Shown: positions 43,409 to 51,861 of the stretch, in pieces
Layout of the letters: each line of letters starts with the position of its first letter
Position numbering within the stretch: position 1 is the first letter of the stretch
Assembly (NCBI RefSeq): GCF_000423365.1
Contig: NZ_KE384009.1
Span: 1,176-65,175 of the forward strand
DNA from: Maritalea myrionectae DSM 19524
GTDB lineage: Bacteria > Pseudomonadota > Alphaproteobacteria > Rhizobiales > Devosiaceae
DNA length: 64,000 bases
Direction: 5' to 3'
Notes under the pieces: model-generated
Told to the model about the DNA's origin: nothing
Database searches by the model: none
Seen by the model: only the letters and a program-made list of their open reading frames with translations
Position numbers and translations under genes: made by a program

Positions 43409-44321
43409 TGCGAACACCAAAGGCGTTTTTGTCATTGCCGCCACGCCGTTTACGCCAGACGGGCAGATTGATCACAACAGTCTTGATGGCATGGTCGACT
43501 TCTATTTCGACAAAGGCGCGGACGGGCTGACCATTCTGGGGATGATGGGGGAAGCACCCAAACTCACCCAGTCGGAATCTCTGGCCATCACCAAGCAGAT
43601 CATCAAGCGCGCTGCGGGCAAACCCATTGTTGTGGGCGTGTCTGCGCCCGGTCTCGCCGCCATTGGCGAATTGACCAAAGCGGTGATGGATGAAGGTGCA
43701 GCAGGTGTGATGGTTGCCCCACCCGGTAATCTGAAAACCAATGAGCAAATCATCACCTATTATGCCAATTTGGTCAAAACCATAAGCGAGGATGTGCCGG
43801 TGGTGTTACAAGATTTTCCACTTGCAACCGGGGTTAGTATTTCATCGGCCACCATGGGGACGATCTTTGAAAATCATCCCTCCATCGTGATGCTGAAACA
43901 TGAGGATTGGCCAGGGCTACAAAAGATTTCCGATTTGCGCGAGGCAGAAAAGAAAGGGCGCCGACGGGTGTCTATTCTTTGCGGCAATGCCGGGGTTTTC
44001 CTTCCAGAAGAAATGCGACGCGGTGCCGATGGGGCCATGACTGGCTTTGCCTACCCTGAGATGATGGTCGAGATCTGTCGCCTCTGCAATGTCGACCAAT
44101 ATGACAAAGCCCATGATCTATTCGACGCCTATTTGCCGCTGATGCGTTATGAGCAACAACCTGCCCTTGGGTTGGCTGTGCGCAAGTTTATTTTGGCCAG
44201 GCGTGGGGTAATTGCCCATGCTTCTCAACGACAGCCGGGAGCAGATTTGTCCCCAACCTCACAGCAGGAAGTAATTTTTTTGATGACCCGATTAGAAAAA
44301 AGAATGGCTGAAATCAGCTAG
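43395..44321 (+). CDS. Dihydrodipicolinate synthase/N-acetylneuraminate lyase-family aldolase
   Basis: A 308-residue TIM-barrel aldolase of the DapA/NanA group. The Schiff-base Lys is Lys168 in SIVMLKHED. The usual Tyr of the YNxP motif is not present: the stretch reads LQDFPLATG (residues 138-146), so the proton-relay step must differ. DapA itself is therefore unlikely; an aldolase or decarboxylating dehydratase for a keto acid made by the neighbours fits better. The ATG at 43395 follows GAGGAG and overlaps the amidohydrolase end by 14 bases; a longer frame back to 43221 is spurious. Confidence 0.8.
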   Translation: MSMINANTKGVFVIAATPFTPDGQIDHNSLDGMVDFYFDKGADGLTILGMMGEAPKLTQSESLAITKQIIKRAAGKPIVVGVSAPGLAAIGELTKAVMDEGAAGVMVAPPGNLKTNEQIITYYANLVKTISEDVPVVLQDFPLATGVSISSATMGTIFENHPSIVMLKHEDWPGLQKISDLREAEKKGRRRVSILCGNAGVFLPEEMRRGADGAMTGFAYPEMMVEICRLCNVDQYDKAHDLFDAYLPLMRYEQQPALGLAVRKFILARRGVIAHASQRQPGADLSPTSQQEVIFLMTRLEKRMAEIS

Positions 44322-44492
44322 ACATTTTGTCAGCATTTTTGCGGCCTGCAGAATGAGAAAAACGAGCGTGCTGAGGCGTCGAAATTTGTGCTCCATTTCG
44401 CGCGGCGCATACGATTTATGCCCAAGCCATTTATTATGATAATTAAATGCCAAGCACGTGAATTCGCTCAATTTTTTGTAACAATCACACTT
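44322..44492. other. Gap between the aldolase gene and the TRAP control region
   Basis: No gene or RNA was recognised. Together with the next 300 bases it forms a 469-base non-coding stretch before the TRAP operon, long for this otherwise tightly packed window, consistent with an enhancer-dependent promoter region. Confidence 0.5.
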
Positions 44493-44564
44493 CTGGACCG
44501 TTTGGCGTTGGACCAAAAATAGCTGGTCGAAATCTGACTTTTTTCGCCCCTCAAAAGGGTCCAG
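44493..44564. promoter_or_regulatory. Clustered TGGACC half-sites, possible enhancer (UAS)
   Basis: TGGACC-type half-sites occur at 44494-44499, 44509-44514 (as TTGGACCA, inverted to TGGTCGAA at 44524-44531) and 44558-44563 (as GGTCCA). The best pair is an inverted repeat with an eight-base spacer. The cluster lies about 150-215 bases upstream of the -24/-12 promoter at 44710, the usual place for an enhancer-binding activator. Confidence 0.5.
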
Positions 44565-44709
44565 TTTTGTTAAATAACTTTGAGACTAATTTGAAAATTT
44601 GCGCCTAAGGATTCGAGGTCAAAAACCTTGAAACCTTATAAAAACAAGGGCGTACCGGAAATCCCCAGGGGTGGACAGCGTTGTTTTGCCGCGCAATAGT
44701 GGGCGCGCT

Positions 44710-44725
44710 CGGCACGTAAATTGCG
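44710..44725 (+). promoter_or_regulatory. Sigma-54 (-24/-12) promoter of the TRAP operon
   Basis: CGGCACG-TAAA-TTGCG matches the sigma-54 consensus TGGCACG-N4-TTGCA at all but two positions and keeps the essential GG and GC. The expected start point is near 44737, about 55 bases before the GTG of the binding-protein gene. Confidence 0.75.
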
Positions 44726-44745
44726 ACGTGCTGATGAGGAGTTGC

Positions 44746-44766
44746 ATTTGTCCATCGTGGACAAAT
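44746..44766. promoter_or_regulatory. Perfect inverted repeat in the TRAP leader
   Basis: ATTTGTCCA-N3-TGGACAAAT with nine-base arms lies just after the predicted start point and before the ribosome site. It may be a repressor operator in the transcribed leader, or an RNA hairpin; there is no T-run, so it is not a terminator. Confidence 0.65.
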
Positions 44767-44790
44767 ACCACAAATTATTGGGAGGTAATT

Positions 44791-45810
44791 GTGAACAATT
44801 TCACGAAACGCACGCTTGGCGCGCTGGCGGGTGTCAGCGTATTGGCAATGAGCTTTTCTGCTGCTCAGGCCGCAACGTGGCGCTATGCTTTTGAGGAAGC
44901 ACTAACGGACGTTCAAGGCGTTTATGCGCAGAAATTTAAAGAAGAAGTTGAAGCAAATTCAGATCATGAAATTCAGCTTTTCCCGTTCGGCACATTGGGT
45001 GAATCTGCTGATATTATGGAGCAGGCACAAGCTGGTATTTTGCAGTTTGTGAACCAGTCCCCCGGTTTTACCGGCGCGCTGATCCCTGAAGCACAAGTCT
45101 TCTTCGTGCCTTATCTGCTGCCAACCGACCAAGCCCATTTGGCCCGCTTCTATAAAGAAAGTAAGGCCATCAATGAGGACTTTGAGGAGCTTTATGCTGA
45201 GCAGGGTCTTGAGTTGCTTTCCATGTATCCTGAAGGCGAAGTGGCCATGACCACGAAAGACCCCGTCAAAACTTGTGAAGATTTGAACGAGGTAAAATTC
45301 CGTGTGATGACCAACCCGCTTTTGGTTGAAAGCTACAAAGCGTTTGGCGCCACACCAACGCCTTTGCCTTGGGGCGAAGTGTATGGCGGTTTGCAGACCA
45401 ACATCATTCAGGGCCAAGAAAACCCAACCTTCTTCCTCTATTCAACCAAGATCTATGAGGTGACCGACCACATTACTTATGCTGGCCACAACAACTTCAC
45501 CACGGCCCTTATGGCCAACCAGGATTTCTATAATTCTTTGAGTGAAGAAGAGCAGCAAGTGATCGAAGATGCGGCTGATGCAGCTTATGATCATATTGTG
45601 GAGTTCCAAAAATCGCTGGCTGATGAAGAATTGGCCAAGATCAAGGAAGCCAAGCCTGAAATGACAGTGACCGTGCTCAGCGAAGAAGAGCGCGCGTGCT
45701 TTAAAGAGGCTGCGGCGGACGTTGAAGCCAAATTCATCGAAATGACTGGTGAAAGCGGCAAGGCGATCCTCGAACAGATGAAGGAAGACTTGGCAGCAAC
45801 CGCTGAATAG
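44791..45810 (+). CDS. TRAP transporter periplasmic binding protein (DctP type), second system
   Basis: DctP-family receptor of 339 residues with signal peptide ending SFSAAQA. Family features are [20 protein letters not shown] and [20 protein letters not shown], with the carboxylate-binding Arg in KFRVM. The GTG at 44791 was chosen because GGAGG lies five bases before it and the signal peptide then starts normally. The ligand is an organic acid; the neighbouring amidohydrolase/aldolase cluster may supply its catabolic route, but the two operons have separate promoters. Confidence 0.92.
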   Translation: MNNFTKRTLGALAGVSVLAMSFSAAQAATWRYAFEEALTDVQGVYAQKFKEEVEANSDHEIQLFPFGTLGESADIMEQAQAGILQFVNQSPGFTGALIPEAQVFFVPYLLPTDQAHLARFYKESKAINEDFEELYAEQGLELLSMYPEGEVAMTTKDPVKTCEDLNEVKFRVMTNPLLVESYKAFGATPTPLPWGEVYGGLQTNIIQGQENPTFFLYSTKIYEVTDHITYAGHNNFTTALMANQDFYNSLSEEEQQVIEDAADAAYDHIVEFQKSLADEELAKIKEAKPEMTVTVLSEEERACFKEAAADVEAKFIEMTGESGKAILEQMKEDLAATAE

Positions 45811-45828
45811 TCAGACCTGAAAGCTTAA

Positions 45829-45858
45829 CTTGCCCGGCCCTTGATTGGGCTGGGCAAG
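45829..45858 (+). terminator. Stem-loop after the second TRAP binding-protein gene
   Basis: Arms CTTGCCCGGCCC and GGGCTGGGCAAG with a single wobble and a six-base loop, between dctP and dctQ. No long T-run follows. It matches the placement of the hairpins in the other four uptake operons. Confidence 0.75.
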
Positions 45859-45884
45859 TGTTGATCTGTGTAGGGGAGGACACG

Positions 45885-46463
45885 ATGAGCGACGAACAGG
45901 ACTTAAAAGAACTCGAGTCAGCATTGCCGGGTTTTTTAGGGGTAATCGACACGGTGATTGGCCGCGTTGAATCCCTTTTTTTGGCGATTGGCGTATTGCT
46001 GATGGCCTTGAACACGGTTGCCAATGTGGTGGGCCGATATCTTCTTGGCAATTCGATCTTTTTTTCAGAAGAACTCAACCGGATATTGATTATCCTGATC
46101 ACCTTTGCGGGCATCAGCTATGCCGCCCGCCATGGTCGGCACATTCGCATGTCGGCGATTTATGATGCACTGCCGCCAAAGCTGCGCAAGCTGCTGATGA
46201 TCATCATATCGTTGGTCACCGCCGCTTTGATGTTTGCCCTTTGCTATTACGCGATCAATTATATTGGCACGCAGGCGTCTCGCGGCCGGGTTTTACCCTC
46301 ATTGCAAATTCCAGTTTGGATCATTTTGGTCTGGGTACCTGTTGGGCTCTTCATGACGGGTGCTCAATATTTGCTGACGGCCATTAAGAACATCACATCA
46401 AAAGACATCTATCTCTCCACCGCGGTGCTTGAGGGATATGATGAAAGCGAAACGGAAGTCTGA
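45885..46463 (+). CDS. TRAP transporter small permease (DctQ type), second system
   Basis: A 192-residue membrane protein with four helices and the DctQ pattern ([21 protein letters not shown], then [13 protein letters not shown]). The first 25 residues are acidic and cytoplasmic. GGGGAGGA precedes the ATG at 45885; a frame starting at 45858 would include the hairpin. It anchors the large permease encoded 10 bases downstream. Confidence 0.9.
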   Translation: MSDEQDLKELESALPGFLGVIDTVIGRVESLFLAIGVLLMALNTVANVVGRYLLGNSIFFSEELNRILIILITFAGISYAARHGRHIRMSAIYDALPPKLRKLLMIIISLVTAALMFALCYYAINYIGTQASRGRVLPSLQIPVWIILVWVPVGLFMTGAQYLLTAIKNITSKDIYLSTAVLEGYDESETEV

Positions 46464-46473
46464 GGGGGAGATC

Positions 46474-47760
46474 ATGGCTACAATAGTTTTTTCTGCGATG
46501 GTTATCCTGCTGCTGCTTGGATTTCCAATGATGGTGCCGCTGCTCGTGGGCGCGGGCATCGGCTTTTTTATGATGTTCAATGGCTTCGGCCAGATGGAAA
46601 CCATGGTACAGCAAATGATGGGCGGTATCCGACCGGCCTCACTGATTGCCGTGCCCATGTTTATCTTTGCGGCTGACATCATGACGCGGGGTCAATCGGC
46701 GGGCCGTTTGATCAATTTGGTGATGTCTTTTGTGGGGCACCTGAAAGGTGGGCTTGCCGTGTCCACTGCGGCGGCCTGCACGATGTTTGGCGCAGTCTCC
46801 GGCTCCACGCAAGCAACCGTGGTTGCCATTGGTTCGCCCATGCGGCCGCGCATGTTGAAGGCTGGCTATAAAGACAGCTTTGTGTTGGCGTTGATCGTCA
46901 ACTCAAGCGACATTGCGTTTTTGATCCCCCCTTCAATCGGGATGATCATTTATGGCGTGGTGTCACAAACCTCAATCGCTGAGCTGTTCATCGCGGGCAT
47001 CGGCCCTGGGCTTTTGATCTTGGTGTTGTTCTCGATCTACAGCTACATCTATGCGGTGCGCAACAATGTGCCGACGGAAGAAAAAGCCACATGGAGCGAG
47101 CGCCTCGTGAGTTTACGCGACGCCATTTGGCCCATGGGTTTCCCGGTCATTATTATTGGCGGTATCTATGGCGGCATTTTCAGCCCCACCGAAGCGGCGG
47201 CGGCCTGTGTGCTCTATGCCCTGTTCATTGAGGTTGTGGTGTTCCGCACCTTGTCACTGACCAATGTCTATGAAACGGCAAAATCCACAGGCTTGATCAC
47301 CGCAGTTGTTTTCATTCTGGTGGCGGCCGGCGCGGCTTTTTCCTGGGTGATTTCTTTTGCGCAAGTGCCGCAGGAATTGCTGGGCGCCATCGGCATCACC
47401 GAAATGGGACGCATAGAGGTGTTGTTCGTCATCTCCATTGCTTTCTTCATCGGCTGCATGTTCGTTGACCCGATTGTGGTGATCTTGATCTTGGTTCCCG
47501 TATTTGCACCTGTGGTGAAATCCTTGGGTCTTGACCCCGTGCTCGTGGGCACAATCATCACGCTGCAAGTCGCCATTGGTTCAGCGACGCCACCGTTTGG
47601 CTGCGATATTTTTACGGCCATCGCGGTGTTTAAACGCCCCTATATGGATGTGGTGCGCGGCACGCCGCCGTTCATTTTCATATTGCTCGGTGTGGCTGTA
47701 GCCATGATCTTCTTCCCGCAAATTGCGCTGTTCCTGCGTGATCTGGCCTTTGCGAAATAA
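46474..47760 (+). CDS. TRAP transporter large permease (DctM type), second system
   Basis: A 428-residue DctM protein of about twelve helices. The conserved TMFGAVSGSTQATVVAIG and LIPPSIGMIIYGVVSQTS regions are present. The ATG at 46474 follows GAGGGGGAG; a frame from 46429 would overlap dctQ. It completes the DctPQM system with the genes before it, and a UspA gene follows after 11 bases. Confidence 0.92.
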   Translation: MATIVFSAMVILLLLGFPMMVPLLVGAGIGFFMMFNGFGQMETMVQQMMGGIRPASLIAVPMFIFAADIMTRGQSAGRLINLVMSFVGHLKGGLAVSTAAACTMFGAVSGSTQATVVAIGSPMRPRMLKAGYKDSFVLALIVNSSDIAFLIPPSIGMIIYGVVSQTSIAELFIAGIGPGLLILVLFSIYSYIYAVRNNVPTEEKATWSERLVSLRDAIWPMGFPVIIIGGIYGGIFSPTEAAAACVLYALFIEVVVFRTLSLTNVYETAKSTGLITAVVFILVAAGAAFSWVISFAQVPQELLGAIGITEMGRIEVLFVISIAFFIGCMFVDPIVVILILVPVFAPVVKSLGLDPVLVGTIITLQVAIGSATPPFGCDIFTAIAVFKRPYMDVVRGTPPFIFILLGVAVAMIFFPQIALFLRDLAFAK

Positions 47761-47771
47761 AGGAGGACATT

Positions 47772-48215
47772 ATGTTTAAATCCATATTGGTCCCGTTTGA
47801 TGGCTCTGCCGGTGCGGAAAAGGCATTAAAAATGGCCATTGATTTGGTCAAAACAGCCGGTGAAAATGCGAGGCTGAACATCCTGACCGTTTATCGGCAC
47901 CATTCAATGCTTGAGGCGTCCTTGTCGATGGTGCGCCCCAACGAGCCGGGCAATCTTGATGACATCATGCGCGAGCATGCGACAGAGGTTGCCGACCGGG
48001 CCAAAAAGATGGCGCTTACGGCTGGATGTGAAGATGTTCATGCCTTTGTGTCACCCGGTGGCGTGGCACGCACCATTGTCAAATCTGCCGAAAAACACGA
48101 GACAGATCTGATCGTGATTGGCAGCCGTGGCATGGGGTCCGTTGAAGACTATTTGTTGGGCAGCGTGTCACATAAAGTGACCGGGCTGGCCAAGTGCCCC
48201 GTCTTGGTGGTGTAA
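47772..48215 (+). CDS. Universal stress protein attached to the TRAP operon
   Basis: A single UspA domain of 147 residues: SILVPFDGSAGAEKAL at the N terminus and the nucleotide-binding loop IVIGSRGMGSVEDYLLGSVS at the C terminus, an ATP-type motif. In Halomonas a similar protein, TeaD, binds ATP and modulates its TRAP transporter, so a regulatory role on this transporter is possible. Confidence 0.92.
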   Translation: MFKSILVPFDGSAGAEKALKMAIDLVKTAGENARLNILTVYRHHSMLEASLSMVRPNEPGNLDDIMREHATEVADRAKKMALTAGCEDVHAFVSPGGVARTIVKSAEKHETDLIVIGSRGMGSVEDYLLGSVSHKVTGLAKCPVLVV

Positions 48216-48223
48216 ATTGTAAA

Positions 48224-48254
48224 ATGCGGCCCGTCGTAAACCAGCGGGCCGCAT
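48224..48254. terminator. Bidirectional terminator between usp and gph
   Basis: Perfect 10-base arms ATGCGGCCCG and CGGGCCGCAT around an eleven-base loop between two convergent genes. The A-rich bases before the stem become T residues on the minus strand, so it probably serves the minus-strand operon as well as the UspA gene. Confidence 0.75.
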
Positions 48255-48286
48255 CAACAAAAATCGAAACATAGAGCAAACCCGGC

Positions 48287-48961
48287 CTAAGGCTGGGCTT
48301 TCTCTTTGGTGGGTAAAAAATCGATCTTTGTATAATGATCAATCAATATCTGGCAGGGCTGCGATTTCAGGCTGCCAAATCCTTGTGTATGAAACGCAAA
48401 TTCCACCCCGGCCTTATCCGCGGCCTCTGCGTCCACATCACTGTCGCCCACAAACAAAGCCTGTGAGGGCGCACATTGAAATTGCTTGAGGCAATGCAAA
48501 ATCGGATCGGGTGCGGGCTTAGGCTTTTCAGTGGTTTCAAAACCCGCAATTTCATCGAAATAGTCGGCGATGCCATAGCTGGCCAAGATTTTGTGTGCGC
48601 GGGCCACCGGACGGTTGGTGCAAAGGCCCACTTTGGCCCCATCAGCTTTAAAGAACTGGATTAAAGCCTCTACACCGTCGAACAACCGACTATACTGACC
48701 GTCTGCCTCATCATAGGCCTGCTCAAACACTTTGGTGGCATCAATCAATTGCTGTGCGGTGAGGTTGGCCCCCACATGCACCAGGCAGCGGGCAATAAAC
48801 ATTTCTTGCCCATTGCCAATAAATGTTTTGACCACTTCCGCTGGAATTGGCGCATGGCCGATGCTGTTGAGCATGACGCGGGCCGCGTGGTGGAAGTCAC
48901 CAAGACTATCCACCAGCGTACCGTCGAGATCAAAAATGATGGCTTTATATTTATGCGGCAT
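48287..48961 (-). CDS. gph: HAD phosphatase, phosphoglycolate phosphatase type
   Basis: A 224-residue HAD-superfamily hydrolase. Motif I FDLDGTLVDS with the nucleophile Asp at the N terminus, motif II LCTNRPVA, motif III Lys in ETTEKPKPAPDP and motif IV FVGDSDVD are all intact. Gph enzymes hydrolyse 2-phosphoglycolate, but related ones act on sugar phosphates. It is the last gene of the AfuABC-like transporter operon and overlaps the ATPase gene by 11 bases, suggesting it dephosphorylates the imported compound. Confidence 0.85.
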   Translation of the reverse strand: MPHKYKAIIFDLDGTLVDSLGDFHHAARVMLNSIGHAPIPAEVVKTFIGNGQEMFIARCLVHVGANLTAQQLIDATKVFEQAYDEADGQYSRLFDGVEALIQFFKADGAKVGLCTNRPVARAHKILASYGIADYFDEIAGFETTEKPKPAPDPILHCLKQFQCAPSQALFVGDSDVDAEAADKAGVEFAFHTQGFGSLKSQPCQILIDHYTKIDFLPTKEKAQP

Positions 48962-50039
48962 CTGTCACTTCTTTTTGAGGCAGGAATACACCGCTATTGC
49001 GATTTATGTCGAGGGCAACCTCAGCACCAATCTCCATCACCGGTTGGTCAATTGAGTGGCTTTGATCCACAACCATTTGTGTGTCCGCCACATCAATCAA
49101 ATAGCGCACCTGCCCGCCCAAAAATTCGCGGTGGCTGATTTTGCCGCGCAGGGCCGTGTTTGCGTTTTCAGGACGCACCATGATGTTTTGGGGGCGCAAC
49201 ACCAGATTGCCTTGGCCTAAAATTGAGGAATCAATGGCAATCTGTTCGCCCGTTTTCAAGATGATGCTTGAGCCTTCTGGCCCCTTGACCATATTGCCTT
49301 CCAAAATGTTGGCGGTGCCCAAAAAGTTGGCCACGAACAGGTTTTCAGGGTGGTCATACAACATTTGTGGTGTGCCCACCTGTTGCACCACACCCTGGTC
49401 CAACACGGCCATTCGATCGGCTGTTGTGTTGGCTTCTTCTTGGTCGTGGGTCACAAAAATGGTGGTCAGCCCCAATTTGCGTTGCAACGCTAAAAGCTCG
49501 CGCCGCATTTGCACCCGAAGGCTTGCATCAAGGTTGGACAGGGGTTCATCCAAGAGCAAGACATCAGGTTCCACCACAATGGTGCGAGCGAGCGCAACGC
49601 GTTGTTGCTGACCACCTGAAAGTTGAGACGGCATGCGCTCGGCATAATCTAGCAAGCCGACGAGGGATAGGGCCGCCTCAACTTTTTCGTTTATTTCCTT
49701 TTGCGGTGCTTTCTTTTCCACCAGGCCAAAGGCCACATTTTTGCGCACAGTCATGTGCGGCCAAAGCGCATAGCTTTGAAACACCATGCCCACATTACGC
49801 TCCCAAGGCGGCAAGCCCGCCAGATCGCGATCACCCACAAGAATTTTGCCCCTTGGGCGCGGGCCAAAGCCTGCAATGGCGCGCAACAAAGTGGATTTGC
49901 CGGACCCAGATGGTCCCAAAAAGGCGAAGAACTCGCCCGCTTTGATTTCTAGGTTCACCCCGGTCAACACCTTGGTGCTGCCAAAGGAGAGGTGAACGTC
50001 CTGGATCGAAATCGCTGTGCTTTTTTGTGATAAAGTCAT
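48951..50039 (-). CDS. ABC transporter ATPase (FbpC/AfuC type)
   Basis: An ATPase of 362 residues: Walker A GPSGSGKST, Q-loop VFQSYALWPHMTV, LSGGQQQR signature, Walker B VLLLDEPLSNLDA, H-loop FVTHDQEEA and a C-terminal TOBE region (LVLRPQNIMVRPE). This is the class annotated as ferric iron, spermidine or phosphonate transporter ATPase. The organisation with a single fused permease and a neighbouring phosphatase speaks for an organophosphate rather than iron. Confidence 0.88.
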   Translation of the reverse strand: MTLSQKSTAISIQDVHLSFGSTKVLTGVNLEIKAGEFFAFLGPSGSGKSTLLRAIAGFGPRPRGKILVGDRDLAGLPPWERNVGMVFQSYALWPHMTVRKNVAFGLVEKKAPQKEINEKVEAALSLVGLLDYAERMPSQLSGGQQQRVALARTIVVEPDVLLLDEPLSNLDASLRVQMRRELLALQRKLGLTTIFVTHDQEEANTTADRMAVLDQGVVQQVGTPQMLYDHPENLFVANFLGTANILEGNMVKGPEGSSIILKTGEQIAIDSSILGQGNLVLRPQNIMVRPENANTALRGKISHREFLGGQVRYLIDVADTQMVVDQSHSIDQPVMEIGAEVALDINRNSGVFLPQKEVTDAA

Positions 50040-50063
50040 AATTTTCCTCCACAGGGGCGGCGC

Positions 50064-51797
50064 TTAGCGCTCGCCCGTCCGTTTTTTCCGGTCACGATCA
50101 ATGATGTATTGTGCCAGCAGTGTCCCCGCGGCAACGATGATGACAGCGAAGATACCTAAGGCGGCACCTGCACCACGCCCTGATGGGCTTTGCATAAACA
50201 AGTAGATGCCATAAGCCAGCGGCGCATCTTGGTCGGTCGACACCAGCATGATGGTGGCAGAGAGTTCCACCGCTGCGGTGGCAAAGCTGGTGACAAAGCC
50301 AGCCAAAATACCACCGGACATCAAAGGCACAACAATGCGGCGAATGGTGCTGGAGCGTGTGGCCCCAAGGCTTTCAGCCGCTTCTTCCAAGGAGATGCTG
50401 ACCTGTTGCAACGCGGCGGTACACGCCCGCAAAGCATAAGGCAAACGCCGGATGGTCAGCGCCACCATGATGATCACCCACCATGAAGCAAGGGGTTTAC
50501 CCACCAACGGCACTTCCAGATCATTAAAGGTCCGCAAATAACCGATGCCGAGCACAACGCCAGGCACAGCCAGTGCTGCGGTGGCCATATAGTCGAGCCA
50601 TTGGCGACCAATAATCTTGGTGCGCAACACGATATAGGCAATTGCGGTCGCAAGGATCACATCGATCAGCGCAGCAAGACCCGCATAGACCAGTGTGTTT
50701 TTGATATAGACACCTGATTGGCTAAACATGGTGCTGAAGTTTTCCAGCGTGTACCCATCAGGCAGTGGGCTATAGGACCAAATGGTACCGAAAGCGAGCA
50801 GCGCCAGCGCGATATGCGGCGAAAGCACCAACAGCAGGATCAATACAACAATTGAGTAGGCGGCAATGTTCTCTTTGGTTGAGAGCTTGCGACGGCTCAA
50901 ACCGCCCCCACCCTTTTGTGTGGTGGCATAGTCTTTGCCGCGCATCAGCAAGAAGCTGGCCCAGAGGGAGAAGACTGAGAAGGCGACAAGAATAAAGGAA
51001 ATCACGTAGCCCATCGGATCAGAAATACCGATCGAGGAGATGCGCAGATAAGCCTGCGGCGCCAACATATTATTGACGTTCAACAGCAAGGGCGTGCCCA
51101 AATCATCAAACACTTTGATGAACACCAGCGACGCGCCAGCCAAATAACCTGGTGCGGCCAAGGGGAACACCACGCGGCGGAACAGGCGCAAACCGTGCGC
51201 ACCCAGATTTTGGGCGCTTTCTTCCATCGAGCGGTCAATGTTGCGCAAGCTGGCCGACAAATTGATCAGAATGAAGGGGAAATAGTGCACGCTTTGCACC
51301 AAGATCACCCCGTTCAGCCCCTCCATAAAGGGAATGTTGATCCCCATATTTGCCAGCAGCAGATTGAATGTACCATTGCGGCCAAACAGCAATTGCATGG
51401 CAATCGCGCCCACAAAAGGCGGCATGATCAGGGGGATAAAGCCAAGGCTTTGAATAAGCATCGAGCCGCTAAATTCAAATCGGGATGTGATATAGGCCAA
51501 AGGCAAAGCAAAGACACTGGCCAACACAACCGACATAGCGGACACGTAGAATGAGTTGAAAAAGCTTTCTCGGAACAGGGCGGAGCTAAAAAAGTCGCCA
51601 AAGTTCTGAAGCGTCAGGCCGCCTGTTTGCGGATCGACAAAGGCGACATAAATCACCTTGGCCACGGGCAAAATAAGAAAGCCGAACAAAAGCGTTGCGA
51701 TAAAGATGGCTGCGAGCACCGTGCCCGAGAGTTTTGGAAACAGCACATCTGTCAAGCGGCGGCGTGCAGGTGCCGCGCCAGCGGATTGATGAGTCAT
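50064..51797 (-). CDS. Fused ABC permease (FbpB/AfuB type, two domains)
   Basis: A 577-residue protein with twelve membrane helices in two homologous halves. Each half carries an EAA-type loop: EESAQNLGAHGLRLFRRVVFP in the first, EEAAESLGATRSSTIRRIVVP in the second. FbpB and AfuB share this architecture, so one protein supplies both halves of the channel. The ATG at 51797 is favoured over a frame from 51845, which would include the hairpin. It precedes the ATPase gene by 24 bases. Confidence 0.9.
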   Translation of the reverse strand: MTHQSAGAAPARRRLTDVLFPKLSGTVLAAIFIATLLFGFLILPVAKVIYVAFVDPQTGGLTLQNFGDFFSSALFRESFFNSFYVSAMSVVLASVFALPLAYITSRFEFSGSMLIQSLGFIPLIMPPFVGAIAMQLLFGRNGTFNLLLANMGINIPFMEGLNGVILVQSVHYFPFILINLSASLRNIDRSMEESAQNLGAHGLRLFRRVVFPLAAPGYLAGASLVFIKVFDDLGTPLLLNVNNMLAPQAYLRISSIGISDPMGYVISFILVAFSVFSLWASFLLMRGKDYATTQKGGGGLSRRKLSTKENIAAYSIVVLILLLVLSPHIALALLAFGTIWSYSPLPDGYTLENFSTMFSQSGVYIKNTLVYAGLAALIDVILATAIAYIVLRTKIIGRQWLDYMATAALAVPGVVLGIGYLRTFNDLEVPLVGKPLASWWVIIMVALTIRRLPYALRACTAALQQVSISLEEAAESLGATRSSTIRRIVVPLMSGGILAGFVTSFATAAVELSATIMLVSTDQDAPLAYGIYLFMQSPSGRGAGAALGIFAVIIVAAGTLLAQYIIDRDRKKRTGER

Positions 51798-51821
51798 GAT
51801 GGAATACCTTTGTGCCAGAGC

Positions 51822-51850
51822 ATGCGCTGGCCCGAATGGGGCCAACGCAT
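51822..51850 (-). terminator. Stem-loop after the AfuA-like binding-protein gene
   Basis: Arms ATGCGCTGGCCC and GGGCCAACGCAT pair with one mismatch and a five-base loop, between the binding-protein and permease genes. Confidence 0.65.
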
Positions 51851-51861
51851 CTTTGGGTCAG

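Noticed and set aside
44746-44766. Rho-independent terminator
   Set aside because: The inverted repeat is perfect but AT-balanced, has no T-run, and lies between a promoter and its ribosome site.
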